This document shows, one piece after another, positions 7,817 through 15,570 of a stretch of 64,000 nucleotides of DNA. The stretch covers positions 1,054,001-1,118,000 of the forward strand of contig NZ_LT629787.1 in the NCBI RefSeq assembly GCF_900105655.1, in the 5' to 3' direction. Position numbers and translations under genes: made by a program. The notes beneath the pieces were generated by a model, which saw only the letters and a program-made list of their open reading frames with translations, did no database searches and was not told the origin of the DNA. The DNA comes from Halopseudomonas salegens (GTDB taxonomy: Bacteria > Pseudomonadota > Gammaproteobacteria > Pseudomonadales > Pseudomonadaceae). Each line of letters starts with the position of its first letter. Position 1 is the stretch's first letter.

Positions 7817-8344
7817 GTGACCGCTTTATCAAAAAAGATAGTTGGATATGCTTGTGCGATATCTATTGCTCTCATTGCTGCCTACGCTTGTATTGTCCTT
7901 ATACTGCGTCCCGCATCTAATAACTTTATCGATAATAACATAATCACTTTAATTTCTGATCACCTGGATCAATCTAACGATTGTGATATCTTGATGGAAG
8001 ATAATACTATCTCATCTTTGGGTATGGAAAGACTTAAGTATTTAAATAAATATGACGTCTTGGCTTATTCTGATGCAAGGGCAGTTGAGCAGGAGCTCAA
8101 CTGTCTATCTGAGACTATGTCCAAGCTTTTGTATACTGGCTGGCTAATCAAGCGCTCAGATAATACAAGCCTGTCAAGGGTGAAGCTTGAGGACGTTATA
8201 ACCCGGCTGCTAAGGACAAGTATCATACTGTCAGTAGATGAAGCTTCATATATTTCACCGGAAACATTAGATACCCTAGAGCAGATAGAGTTTTTCAGGC
8301 AGCCATTTAGGTTGGAGCAGTCATTTCTGGATGATGTCGAGTAA
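7817..8344 (+). CDS. Membrane-anchored protein, paralogue of the next gene
   Basis: This 175-residue protein starts at GTG with GAGGGA upstream. A single N-terminal transmembrane segment (about 9-32) precedes an alpha-helical, cysteine-containing domain. Its motifs DCDILMEDN, LLYTGW and EQIEFFRQPF recur in the following gene as QCIAIALDN, LLHTGW and DKIEYFQKPF, so the two are diverged tandem duplicates. The family was not recognised. Placement in a cassette island suggests two variants of an immunity protein, or one immunity gene and its decoy. Confidence 0.6.
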   Translation: MTALSKKIVGYACAISIALIAAYACIVLILRPASNNFIDNNIITLISDHLDQSNDCDILMEDNTISSLGMERLKYLNKYDVLAYSDARAVEQELNCLSETMSKLLYTGWLIKRSDNTSLSRVKLEDVITRLLRTSIILSVDEASYISPETLDTLEQIEFFRQPFRLEQSFLDDVE

Positions 8345-8355
8345 GGAGTACGGTC

Positions 8356-8829
8356 TTGCTAAAAAAAACATTAACCCTGCTAATTGTTTTGAATTTATAC
8401 GCGGGCGCCGTTCCTGCAGATATCAATCAGTACATTCCTGAACTATATGAAACCTACAAAACTAAAGAGCGTCAATGCATAGCCATAGCATTAGACAACG
8501 AAACTACCTCTGATGAGATTAATATTTTGCAGAGACTTGATTCGCAAGACGTTTACGCCTATGCCATTAAAAGAGGCATTGATCATAGAATACAGTGCAC
8601 CTCGAAAGAGCTCGTACAGCTACTTCATACCGGATGGGCGGCCCATCACGTACGCAGCATTGATCCAGCGGTTAATGACTTTGACCATCTACTGGACAGC
8701 GTTGTAGATCCTCGTTATCTGGAGGCGATCACTCACTTGAGCGGAGTATCCCAAAGGGTAATTAATCAACTGGACAAAATTGAATATTTCCAAAAACCGT
8801 TTGATATAGAAAGCCGCCCATGGGAATGA
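8356..8829 (+). CDS. Secreted protein, paralogue of the preceding gene
   Basis: This 157-residue protein starts at TTG 8,356 with AAGGAG about ten bases upstream. An N-terminal signal peptide (LKKTLTLLIVLNLYAGAVPA) predicts export to the periplasm, unlike its membrane-anchored paralogue. The body keeps the shared LLHTGW and DKIEYFQKPF motifs and two cysteines. It follows its paralogue by 11 bases and is probably co-transcribed with it. A periplasmic immunity role is plausible but unproven. Confidence 0.6.
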   Translation: MLKKTLTLLIVLNLYAGAVPADINQYIPELYETYKTKERQCIAIALDNETTSDEINILQRLDSQDVYAYAIKRGIDHRIQCTSKELVQLLHTGWAAHHVRSIDPAVNDFDHLLDSVVDPRYLEAITHLSGVSQRVINQLDKIEYFQKPFDIESRPWE

Positions 8830-8921
8830 ACACTACGGCAGTACAGTAGGTGATGCGGGGCTCAGGGACAGCAGAAAGATGACTAACGTGGTTGCACTAC
8901 AATTGAAATCACTACTGCCAG

Positions 8922-9191
8922 CCACTGCTTGAGTGCTATGTGAACCGGGAACCGATTGGGTTGCTGGGCGGGTGTGAACGGCTATGCTTACCCCGAAGCA
9001 CGAACAGGGAGCGTTGGGGCTTCAAGGTGAAAATCTTCAGCATGGTCTTAAACTGTGAAGACGAGCTTGCTGGTATCTCACCACGAGATAGTCATAAGCC
9101 TTCGGAAAATCCACAATTGTCTGGGGATGATGGTTATTTGCGTGACTTTCAGCGCCAGATAGCTGAACATAGAGGGTGTAATGCTATATAA
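8922..9191 (+). pseudogene. Degenerate Rhs end-of-core and toxin tip
   Basis: The stretch encodes CYVNREPIGLLGG, matching the Rhs end-of-core [13 protein letters not shown]. One extra G at about 8,971 then shifts the frame; read in the other frame it continues GVNGYAYPEAR as expected for Rhs. The original frame stays open to 9,191 and overlaps the next gene by ten bases. This is a collapsed cassette: a few codons of core fused to the last codons of a tip. Confidence 0.55.
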
Positions 9192-9690
9192 AATGAGTGC
9201 AGTGAAGAAAGTACTTCAGGTAGTTCTAATATCAATGTTGGCGGTGAATGCACACTCGATTTCTCTCGAAGGTACATGGCAGGAAGATAAAGACAGAACC
9301 ATTCAATGGAATTCGGCTAATACCAAAGTAGATCCCGAAAGATTGGACAAGCTGGGATTGATCTTGGGGCATTACTACATAAAATATAAAAATGGGATGG
9401 CCTGCGGATTTTTCGAACCCTACACTTTTGAGTATGAAGGTGAAGTCAGGGAGGTTCCACGGCTTTCAACTAACTTGTCAAAATACGAGGTTGTGGCGGA
9501 AAATGAATTTGGGTATGTGATCAAGACTACTGGCACGGACCAAACCGAAACCATAGATGTGTTGATATTTGAAGGGGAAGAAAGTTTTTATGGCATAAGG
9601 CTGGATGCGGAAGACTTTGGCTTTCAGGGCGGGCGAATTTATTTCAAAAAAGTAGAAACCGTTAGATGGGATTTTGACTGCGCCAATTAA
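9181..9690 (+). CDS. Exported protein, putative periplasmic immunity protein
   Basis: This 169-residue protein starts at ATG 9,181 with GAGGG six bases upstream. A signal peptide (VLQVVLISMLAVNAHS) precedes a beta-rich, acidic mature part that begins LEGTWQEDKDRTIQWN. That opening is like those of lipocalin-type or DUF-like domains, but I cannot assign it. It overlaps the tip remnant by ten bases. By analogy with the other cassettes it is likely an immunity protein for an envelope-acting toxin. It is the last gene of the island. Confidence 0.6.
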   Translation: MLYKMSAVKKVLQVVLISMLAVNAHSISLEGTWQEDKDRTIQWNSANTKVDPERLDKLGLILGHYYIKYKNGMACGFFEPYTFEYEGEVREVPRLSTNLSKYEVVAENEFGYVIKTTGTDQTETIDVLIFEGEESFYGIRLDAEDFGFQGGRIYFKKVETVRWDFDCAN

Positions 9691-9711
9691 TCACATGATC
9701 AAGAGGTTCCA

Positions 9712-9735
9712 GGGTCGGGTCTTGCCTTTTGCCTC
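9712..9735 (+). repeat. Cassette-boundary motif, copy 3 (right end of island)
   Basis: The motif gggtcgggtcttgccttttg followed by cctctactccgc lies 20 bases after the last cassette gene. It matches the copy at 1,017 almost perfectly and marks the right border of the Rhs island. Confidence 0.5.
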
Positions 9736-10496
9736 TACTCCGCATCGACCAGTTCAAACCAACAACGACTCCTTGCTCGAGGCGCTACGCCAGCTACACA
9801 CCACCTCCCTTGGCGCGTATCAGCAGCCGCATTTAAGTCCGTTCCGGGTCAGATGGACAGCCCTTTAGCCGCAGTGAGACAAGGCACGCCACCCCGGCCT
9901 GGTTATGGCTGTTTGTACTAGCCAACGCATACAGAGCAGCAGTGTTTCTGTCCATAGTCTATGCTCTCTTCAGGGCATCCATCGCTGGCGTACTGGTCGG
10001 TCATTTACAATACCAGTCAGTCAATGCATGATGATGCATAACAGATCGCAAAGGAAAGGATTCTGTGATGCCAACGGCAAGGAAGCTGGCGGTCGATATT
10101 GGCGTATTTCTGAGCGCCAAAGACCAACGCCGCCATCCCCTCGAACTAACCCGACTCTTCCAGTTGGTTGAGCGCTGTTACCCCGTTTTTCGTCACCCCA
10201 CGGCGAAACGAGGCAGGCGCTTGCTTTGCTGTGCGCAGGAAAAGCTTGCCGTTTTTCTTCAATGTGCTCGCCCCGGGCATGGTTTGTCGCGTGTTCGCTA
10301 CGGCGCCCTGAATCTCAATATCCCTTGCCAGATGATACCGATACCTCCGGCATGGACATTTTTGCTGAATGTCCGTGGCGGCGGTAATACATGACAACAC
10401 ATTGGCCGCCATTCCGGCGGCTTTAAGCAAAGGAGGTGCTGCACCATTGGCAACGACGCAATACCACAATAAATAACAAGGAATGGAGAACACCGT
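9736..10496. other. Gene-free stretch of about 760 bp
   Basis: No reading frame here has both a ribosome site and a believable protein; the open frames are short and of low complexity or arginine-rich. A small hairpin (ggacat, then tttttgctga, then atgtcc) lies near 10,357. A G/C stem around ggccgccattccggcggc lies at about 10,404. The last 30 bases hold the GGAG ribosome site of the cytochrome gene. It may be a decayed gene or an insertion remnant. Confidence 0.4.
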
Positions 10497-12200
10497 ATGA
10501 GAGCCCGACTTATCATGACTGTACTCGCCAGCCTGTTGCTATACGCGTGCGGGCAGGAAGAAACCAATGCAGACACCCATATGGCTGAAGCCGAAGCGGC
10601 AGTACCCGCCAGTGACTCTGCAGACAACCCGGAAACCCAGGCTAACGGTACCTGTACCGGTACGTATCCAAGTTACTGGCAAGACCCGAACTTTCCGGAC
10701 ATGTATGAAAGCCAGCTTGTTTCAAATCAACCGGGGGTAGACTACAAGGGACCGGTTTTTCAATTAAGCGATGCCTTTCCTGCTGAACCTGTCGATGAAC
10801 GCGCGGACCAGCCCTGGCGCAGCAGTAAATTCGACGCCATGTTCGATCCGGAGACAGACCAGGCCACTCGGGAAGCATTGGCATTGGAATACGGCAATCT
10901 GGTGTTGGCGTATATACAGGAAGGCAATATCGACAGCGGTGATATCAACACCGACTGGGATGTTTGCAACAACCAGGTTCGATCCTGGTACAACATTCCC
11001 TTTCAAACCTATGACGTGATGTCTGGCCGAGAATTCACCCACGGCTTGACGCGGGAAGCGCCGGTAAACTTCAGTATGAATACGTCGCCTGATCCGTTAA
11101 ACGGTACCATGTGGGCCGTAGGTTTTTTTAATCCAACAGCGGCATACACCCTGGGTACGATCTGGAAAGCCGATGGCACCCCCGAGATTCCCACTGACAA
11201 TGTATCCTTTGCTGACGGCGCGGTGATCGGCAAGCCTTTGTTTACCACACTGAGTCCGCAACAAATGCCCATGCTGGAGAATTTGCCAGCCTGGCAGGCC
11301 AACATATCCTCACCTGATTTTTGCAGTTGCCAGCCTGCCAGCGGCAATGGCCAGTGCACGATGGCCGAACAAAGCCAGCAATGCCCTCGCAGCCTGAACA
11401 CCTGGGGCCCCGTTACCTTGCTGCAATTCGATATCGCGGTGAAGGATTCCCGAGCAGAGGGTACGCAGTGGGTATTCGGCACCTTTGTCGCCGATGGTCA
11501 GCGCAAAGCTGAAGAACAGAACCCATGGAAGCGCATCTCACCTCTGGGGCTTATGTGGGGCAACTCTACGCCTCCGGCGGATGTTTTGGCTTCGTCATAC
11601 CCGGACAACCCGCGTGAGAATGGCTTCAAGGATATGGTCATTTTTTGGGATACGGTCGATATGCTGAACGCTGATGGTGGCGCAAATGCTTTTGCCCACC
11701 CAGGCCATCTTGGCTGCAACTCGCGTCTCGACGGCCCGGCAGACAAAGCCTACAGCTCTTGCATGTCTTGCCATGGTACGGCCTCGGTAGCCGATCAGAA
11801 CAATAATGTGCCACCCATTGCTGCGCAGTTTGGCGGGTTAACGTCAGAGTGTGCGCTGCAAGACAGTGCCGGTAACTGGATCGATGCCAGCGGCGCGCCT
11901 GCCCAAGAACGCAAGGTAGGCGATACCATCATATCCTACCCACAGATTGACTCGATCTACTTTGCCAGTACGCCGGCAGCGGAGCCGTATAACACCACGG
12001 TGCAAACGGAGAATGGCCCCGTTAATATCCTGCCGGGCCAGCCGGATTATGCCGATAGCAGCCGCACTCGCTGGATATCGCTGGATTATTCCTTGCAGAC
12101 TTCGATATCAATTGTGCAATGGCAGCAGTGGCAGCAACACGCCAAAGATCCGGAACCTGCACACAAGGATGTGCACGAAGCGACATTACCGCGTCGTTAA
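10497..12200 (+). CDS. Outer-envelope lipoprotein with one c-type haem site
   Basis: This 567-residue protein has a lipoprotein signal (MTVLASLLLYAC, acylated Cys18). One haem-binding motif, CMSCH, lies at residues 422-426, followed by a C-terminal region that could hold the axial ligand. The middle has further cysteines (CSCQ, CTMA, QQCPRS) that may form disulfides. I know no named family. It looks like a large periplasm-facing monohaem protein, perhaps an electron acceptor of an oxidase or dehydrogenase. A likely co-transcribed SnoaL-like gene follows after a hairpin. Confidence 0.7.
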   Translation: MRARLIMTVLASLLLYACGQEETNADTHMAEAEAAVPASDSADNPETQANGTCTGTYPSYWQDPNFPDMYESQLVSNQPGVDYKGPVFQLSDAFPAEPVDERADQPWRSSKFDAMFDPETDQATREALALEYGNLVLAYIQEGNIDSGDINTDWDVCNNQVRSWYNIPFQTYDVMSGREFTHGLTREAPVNFSMNTSPDPLNGTMWAVGFFNPTAAYTLGTIWKADGTPEIPTDNVSFADGAVIGKPLFTTLSPQQMPMLENLPAWQANISSPDFCSCQPASGNGQCTMAEQSQQCPRSLNTWGPVTLLQFDIAVKDSRAEGTQWVFGTFVADGQRKAEEQNPWKRISPLGLMWGNSTPPADVLASSYPDNPRENGFKDMVIFWDTVDMLNADGGANAFAHPGHLGCNSRLDGPADKAYSSCMSCHGTASVADQNNNVPPIAAQFGGLTSECALQDSAGNWIDASGAPAQERKVGDTIISYPQIDSIYFASTPAAEPYNTTVQTENGPVNILPGQPDYADSSRTRWISLDYSLQTSISIVQWQQWQQHAKDPEPAHKDVHEATLPRR

Positions 12201-12208
12201 CCACCTGT

Positions 12209-12245
12209 GGCACCGGGTGACACGAAACGCGCGTCACCCGGTGCC
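12209..12245 (+). terminator. Perfect 13-bp stem-loop after the haem lipoprotein gene
   Basis: ggcaccgggtgac pairs perfectly with gtcacccggtgcc across an 11-base loop, starting nine bases after the stop codon. There is no T-run, so it may be an RNA-stabilising or attenuating hairpin rather than a strong intrinsic terminator. Confidence 0.5.
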
Positions 12246-12271
12246 AGTCCTGTCAATCAAGGAGATGAACT

Positions 12272-12718
12272 ATGGGACGTTTTACTGCAGCATTGTGTGT
12301 TATCACGACCGTCTTGCTGGCTACCACCGCCTGCGCAGAAGAGGACGTTGAGGCCGCCATCAACAAGGAAGCAACACGCATATTTTTTGAGGGTGTTTTC
12401 AACGAGGGCATAACAGACATTGTCGAGTTCAGCCTGGCAGACAACTACACTTACAACGGCCACCCGTCGGCGGCTGACGGAACAATCAAGTGGGCGGAAT
12501 CTTTACGCAAAACATACCCCGACTTGCATTTCGCCATTAACGACCTGATTGGTGAAGGCCACAAAGTGGCGATACGCTGGACCATGACAGGCACCGGTTC
12601 CGACGGGGTGGAGATCACCACATCCGGTACCAACATCATAACCTTCAAGGATGGCCAGGCTGTATCCAACTGGCAGAACGGCGGCACACCAGCTGACGTG
12701 CATCCGGTAAAGAAATAG
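12272..12718 (+). CDS. Exported SnoaL-like (NTF2-fold) protein
   Basis: This 148-residue protein has an AAGGAG ribosome site and a signal peptide ending TTACA. The mature part follows the ester-cyclase/SnoaL pattern: helix INKEATRIFFEGVFNEG, then YTYNGHPSAADGTIKWAESL, then VAIRWTMTGTGSDG, and NIITFKDGQAVSNWQNG. In this family such proteins bind or isomerise small hydrophobic molecules; the substrate cannot be inferred. The periplasmic location is unusual but not unique. It lies 71 bases downstream of the haem lipoprotein. Confidence 0.7.
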   Translation: MGRFTAALCVITTVLLATTACAEEDVEAAINKEATRIFFEGVFNEGITDIVEFSLADNYTYNGHPSAADGTIKWAESLRKTYPDLHFAINDLIGEGHKVAIRWTMTGTGSDGVEITTSGTNIITFKDGQAVSNWQNGGTPADVHPVKK

Positions 12719-12727
12719 ATCTTTTGC

Positions 12728-12751
12728 ACATGCCGCCAGGCGGCGGCATGT
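12728..12751 (+). terminator. Stem-loop after the SnoaL-like gene
   Basis: acatgccgcc and ggcggcatgt form a perfect 10-bp stem with an aggc loop, ten bases past the stop. The trailing sequence attaaag is T-poor, so termination efficiency is uncertain. Confidence 0.5.
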
Positions 12752-12927
12752 ATTAAAGAATGCGATCCAGCATAAAGATCTGGGCACGTTTAACCCGAAG
12801 CTGCTGTGTCAGGCATCAGGCATGGCAGATTCGGCAACAGTCTGTTGCCAGCGCTTTCTGCCGCTTTCTGGCATGATGAGGACGGTAATTTTTTAACTGC
12901 CAATTCCCTTCACCCCGGACACCTCGC

Positions 12928-14118
12928 ATGCCGCTGAAAATCCTCCTGATTCTGGGCGGGCTCAGTGCCTTTGGACCGCTGGCGATTGATTTGTATCTGC
13001 CGGCTTTCCCGACCATGGCACGGGCTTTTGCTACCAGTACTGACCAGATTCAGCTCAGCTTGTCGGCTTACTTTATCGGCCTGGCCTGCGGGCAGATTCT
13101 TTATGGCCCGGTAGCTGACCGTTTCGGCCGGCGCAAACCATTGCTGTTTGGTATTGGCCTGTTCTGCAGTGCTTCTTTGCTGTGTGCATTTGCTCCCACC
13201 CTGGAGTGGTTGATTGCCGGGCGCTTTTTGCAGGCCCTGGGTGGCTGTGCCGGAATGGTGGTGACGCGTGCAGTGATACGTGATCTGTGTTCGCCGCTGG
13301 AAGCGGCACGGGCGTTTTCCAAGTTGATGCTGGTGATGGGTGTGGCGCCGATTCTGGCGCCTTTGCTGGGTGGTTATCTGCTGGTGTGGACCGGCTGGCA
13401 GGGCATTTTTCTGTTTTTGACCCTGTTTTCTGCTGCTTTTGCCCTGATCGTATTGCTGGGCTTGCGGGAAACCTTGCCGGTGGACGGGCCGCGGCAGAGC
13501 ATGAGTTATTCCTGGCGCAGCGTGCCGCGCATTCTGCGTGACCCGTTGTTTATTCTGCATGCGCTGACGGGCGGGCTGGCGATGGCAGCCATGTTTGCCT
13601 ATATCGCCGGGCTACCCTTCGTGTTGATCGAAATATACGGTGTTGCGGAGCAGGATTTCGGCTGGATTTTTGGCCTTAATGCTGCCGGCTTCATTCTGTT
13701 TGCCCAGGTCAACGGCCGCTTGTTGCGTCGGCGTTCGCCGCAGCAACTGGTCAGGAACAATGCCTTGTTGTTTATGGGGACGGCACTGGCACTGTTGTTG
13801 GCCAGTTGGTGGCAGCCAGAGCAATTGCTGCCGTTCTGGGTGGTGATGTTTGTATTTGTCGCCAGCGTTGCCATGGTGCTGCCGAATGCCACTGCTTGTG
13901 CCATGGACGGTTATGGTCAGCAGGCAGGCATGGCCTCGGCCTTGCTGGGTACCCTGCAATCCACGTTTGCCGCGATCACCTCGGCCCTGGTCGGGTGGCT
14001 GCACGATGGCAGCGCATTGCCCCTCGGGCTGGTGGTGGGTGGCTGCGGCATTCTGGTTGCGTTGGCCGCCCTGAGTGCGGCGGCTATTCAACGCCCGCAG
14101 TGTTCAACATACCCATGA
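12928..14118 (+). CDS. Bcr/CflA-family multidrug exporter (MFS, DHA1)
   Basis: This 396-residue protein has 12 predicted membrane helices. The N-terminus LAIDLYLPAFPTMA with the loop GPVADRFGRRKPLL is the Bcr/CflA signature and MFS motif A. The GGCAGMVVTRAVIRDL stretch in helix 4-5 is typical of the same family. Members expel bicyclomycin, chloramphenicol, sulfonamides or dipeptides using the proton gradient. The substrate here is unknown. The 3' end overlaps the convergent GH13 gene by 15 bases. No regulator is adjacent. Confidence 0.88.
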   Translation: MPLKILLILGGLSAFGPLAIDLYLPAFPTMARAFATSTDQIQLSLSAYFIGLACGQILYGPVADRFGRRKPLLFGIGLFCSASLLCAFAPTLEWLIAGRFLQALGGCAGMVVTRAVIRDLCSPLEAARAFSKLMLVMGVAPILAPLLGGYLLVWTGWQGIFLFLTLFSAAFALIVLLGLRETLPVDGPRQSMSYSWRSVPRILRDPLFILHALTGGLAMAAMFAYIAGLPFVLIEIYGVAEQDFGWIFGLNAAGFILFAQVNGRLLRRRSPQQLVRNNALLFMGTALALLLASWWQPEQLLPFWVVMFVFVASVAMVLPNATACAMDGYGQQAGMASALLGTLQSTFAAITSALVGWLHDGSALPLGLVVGGCGILVALAALSAAAIQRPQCSTYP

Positions 14119-15549
14119 CTGCGGACTGAGATCGTCGGCATCCAGATAATCAATCTGTGCTGTGCGGAAGTTCAGGTCAACCAGCAGATGGCAGTAATGT
14201 TCGCCGTGCCGCCAGGCCATGGCGACGCTGCTGTCATTCGAATAATTGAGCTCGAACCGGCCCTGAAAGGCGGGATAGCTGTTGCGGAAGCGCATCAATG
14301 TGAGCAGGCGTTGAACCACGGGTTGTTCAATGGCGGTATCGACTTCGTCGAGGCTGTAAAAGTGCCGGTTGATATCCCGCAGTTCCCCGGTTGCCTGCAT
14401 CAGGTCTTCATCGTTGCAGCCCGCCAGCAGCCCGACGTAATAGACCTGGGGGATGCCGGGGGCAAAAAACTGGATGGCACGGGCAGCAATGTAGCTGTCA
14501 TCACTTCGCATCAGGGCGTCGTAGAAGGTGCAGGTCAATTGGTAGATGGCGCCCACGCTGTTAATGCGCGCTGCCGAGCGGCGCAGAATAGGGTCGGCAC
14601 TGCGCGCATTGATATTTTCCACCAGGGCCTTGATGCGGTCATCCGGCAGCACGCCTTCAACATCCGGAATGCAGATGCCATCGTGGGTATCCAGCACGGT
14701 AATCATGTTGCGCGGGCACATGCGCAACCAGTTCTTCAGATAGACGCTGTTGCAATCCAGCAATGAATACAGCACCAGTGGTGGCAGGGCAAAGCCATAG
14801 GGGTGCATGTCACGGCGGCTGATTGCGTATTGGAAACTGGTGTGATCATGCACTTCCGGCAGGCACTCGGCGCCATGCTGCAGTGCCATGTCATTGATGC
14901 GCTCGAGTACTTTGTAGACCTCGGGCTCCACCAGAAAGCAACTGGTACCGATGCGTTTGGTGGTATAGCCGAAAGCGTCCAGGCGCAGCAGCTTGACGCC
15001 ATTGGCGCACAGGTGGCTGATCCAGGTATCCATCAGGGCCCAGGTCTTTTCCGAGCGGTAGTTCAGGTCAATCTGGTTTTCGGTAAAGGTACACCAGACG
15101 CGGCCCTGGCTTCCGTCAGCGAAGGTGACCTGGCGGAACGGTTCTTTTTCCTTGCGGATATGTATCTTCGCTAGGTCGTCGGTGGTGATGTCGCCCATGG
15201 CGTCGACATCAACGAACAGCTCGGCATATTCCGAGCCCTGACCTTTGGCGACATAGTCCTGAAATTCGACCGATGCATCGGAAATATGGTTGACCGTCAG
15301 ATCTGAACACAGGTCGAAGCGTTCGGCGATACGGCGAATGTCAGACCAGTCACCATAGGCCGGATCCACCTGAAGATGCGTGAGTGGTGAAAAACCACCA
15401 TCGGCATTGGATGGGAAGAAAGGCAGTATATGCACGCCAACAACGGCATCCGATAAATGCTGCTCAAGCACCTGATGCAGGTCCTGCAGGTTGTTGCCCA
15501 GGCGATTGGGATAGCAAATCAGTTGCACACCGTTTTGCAGAATACTCAT
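14104..15549 (-). CDS. GH13 subfamily 18 phosphorylase (sucrose phosphorylase-like)
   Basis: This 481-residue TIM-barrel enzyme carries the subfamily signature VHILPFFPSNADGGFSPL. The expected catalytic residues are Asp191 (LLRLDAF), Glu232 (LPEVHDH) and Asp290 (LDTHDG), at almost the same numbers as in the Bifidobacterium sucrose phosphorylase. The family splits sucrose, sucrose-6-phosphate, glucosylglycerol or glucosylglycerate with phosphate to give glucose 1-phosphate; sequence alone does not decide among them. In a marine-type bacterium, turnover of the compatible solute glucosylglycerol or glucosylglycerate is a real alternative. It is cytoplasmic, with no transporter or regulator beside it. 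Confidence 0.82.
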   Translation of the reverse strand: MSILQNGVQLICYPNRLGNNLQDLHQVLEQHLSDAVVGVHILPFFPSNADGGFSPLTHLQVDPAYGDWSDIRRIAERFDLCSDLTVNHISDASVEFQDYVAKGQGSEYAELFVDVDAMGDITTDDLAKIHIRKEKEPFRQVTFADGSQGRVWCTFTENQIDLNYRSEKTWALMDTWISHLCANGVKLLRLDAFGYTTKRIGTSCFLVEPEVYKVLERINDMALQHGAECLPEVHDHTSFQYAISRRDMHPYGFALPPLVLYSLLDCNSVYLKNWLRMCPRNMITVLDTHDGICIPDVEGVLPDDRIKALVENINARSADPILRRSAARINSVGAIYQLTCTFYDALMRSDDSYIAARAIQFFAPGIPQVYYVGLLAGCNDEDLMQATGELRDINRHFYSLDEVDTAIEQPVVQRLLTLMRFRNSYPAFQGRFELNYSNDSSVAMAWRHGEHYCHLLVDLNFRTAQIDYLDADDLSPQSWVC

Positions 15550-15570
15550 CAGCGGCCTCTTGTTCCGGGC

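Noticed and set aside
1017..9735. CRISPR array or prophage in the accessory island
   Set aside because: No regularly spaced short repeats, cas genes, integrase or phage structural genes are visible; repeats are few and irregular.
9905..10394. Two overlapping open frames of about 90-110 codons before the haem lipoprotein gene
   Set aside because: Their products are of low complexity with scattered Arg, Cys and Pro, share no family and lack a good coding start; I treat the stretch as non-coding.
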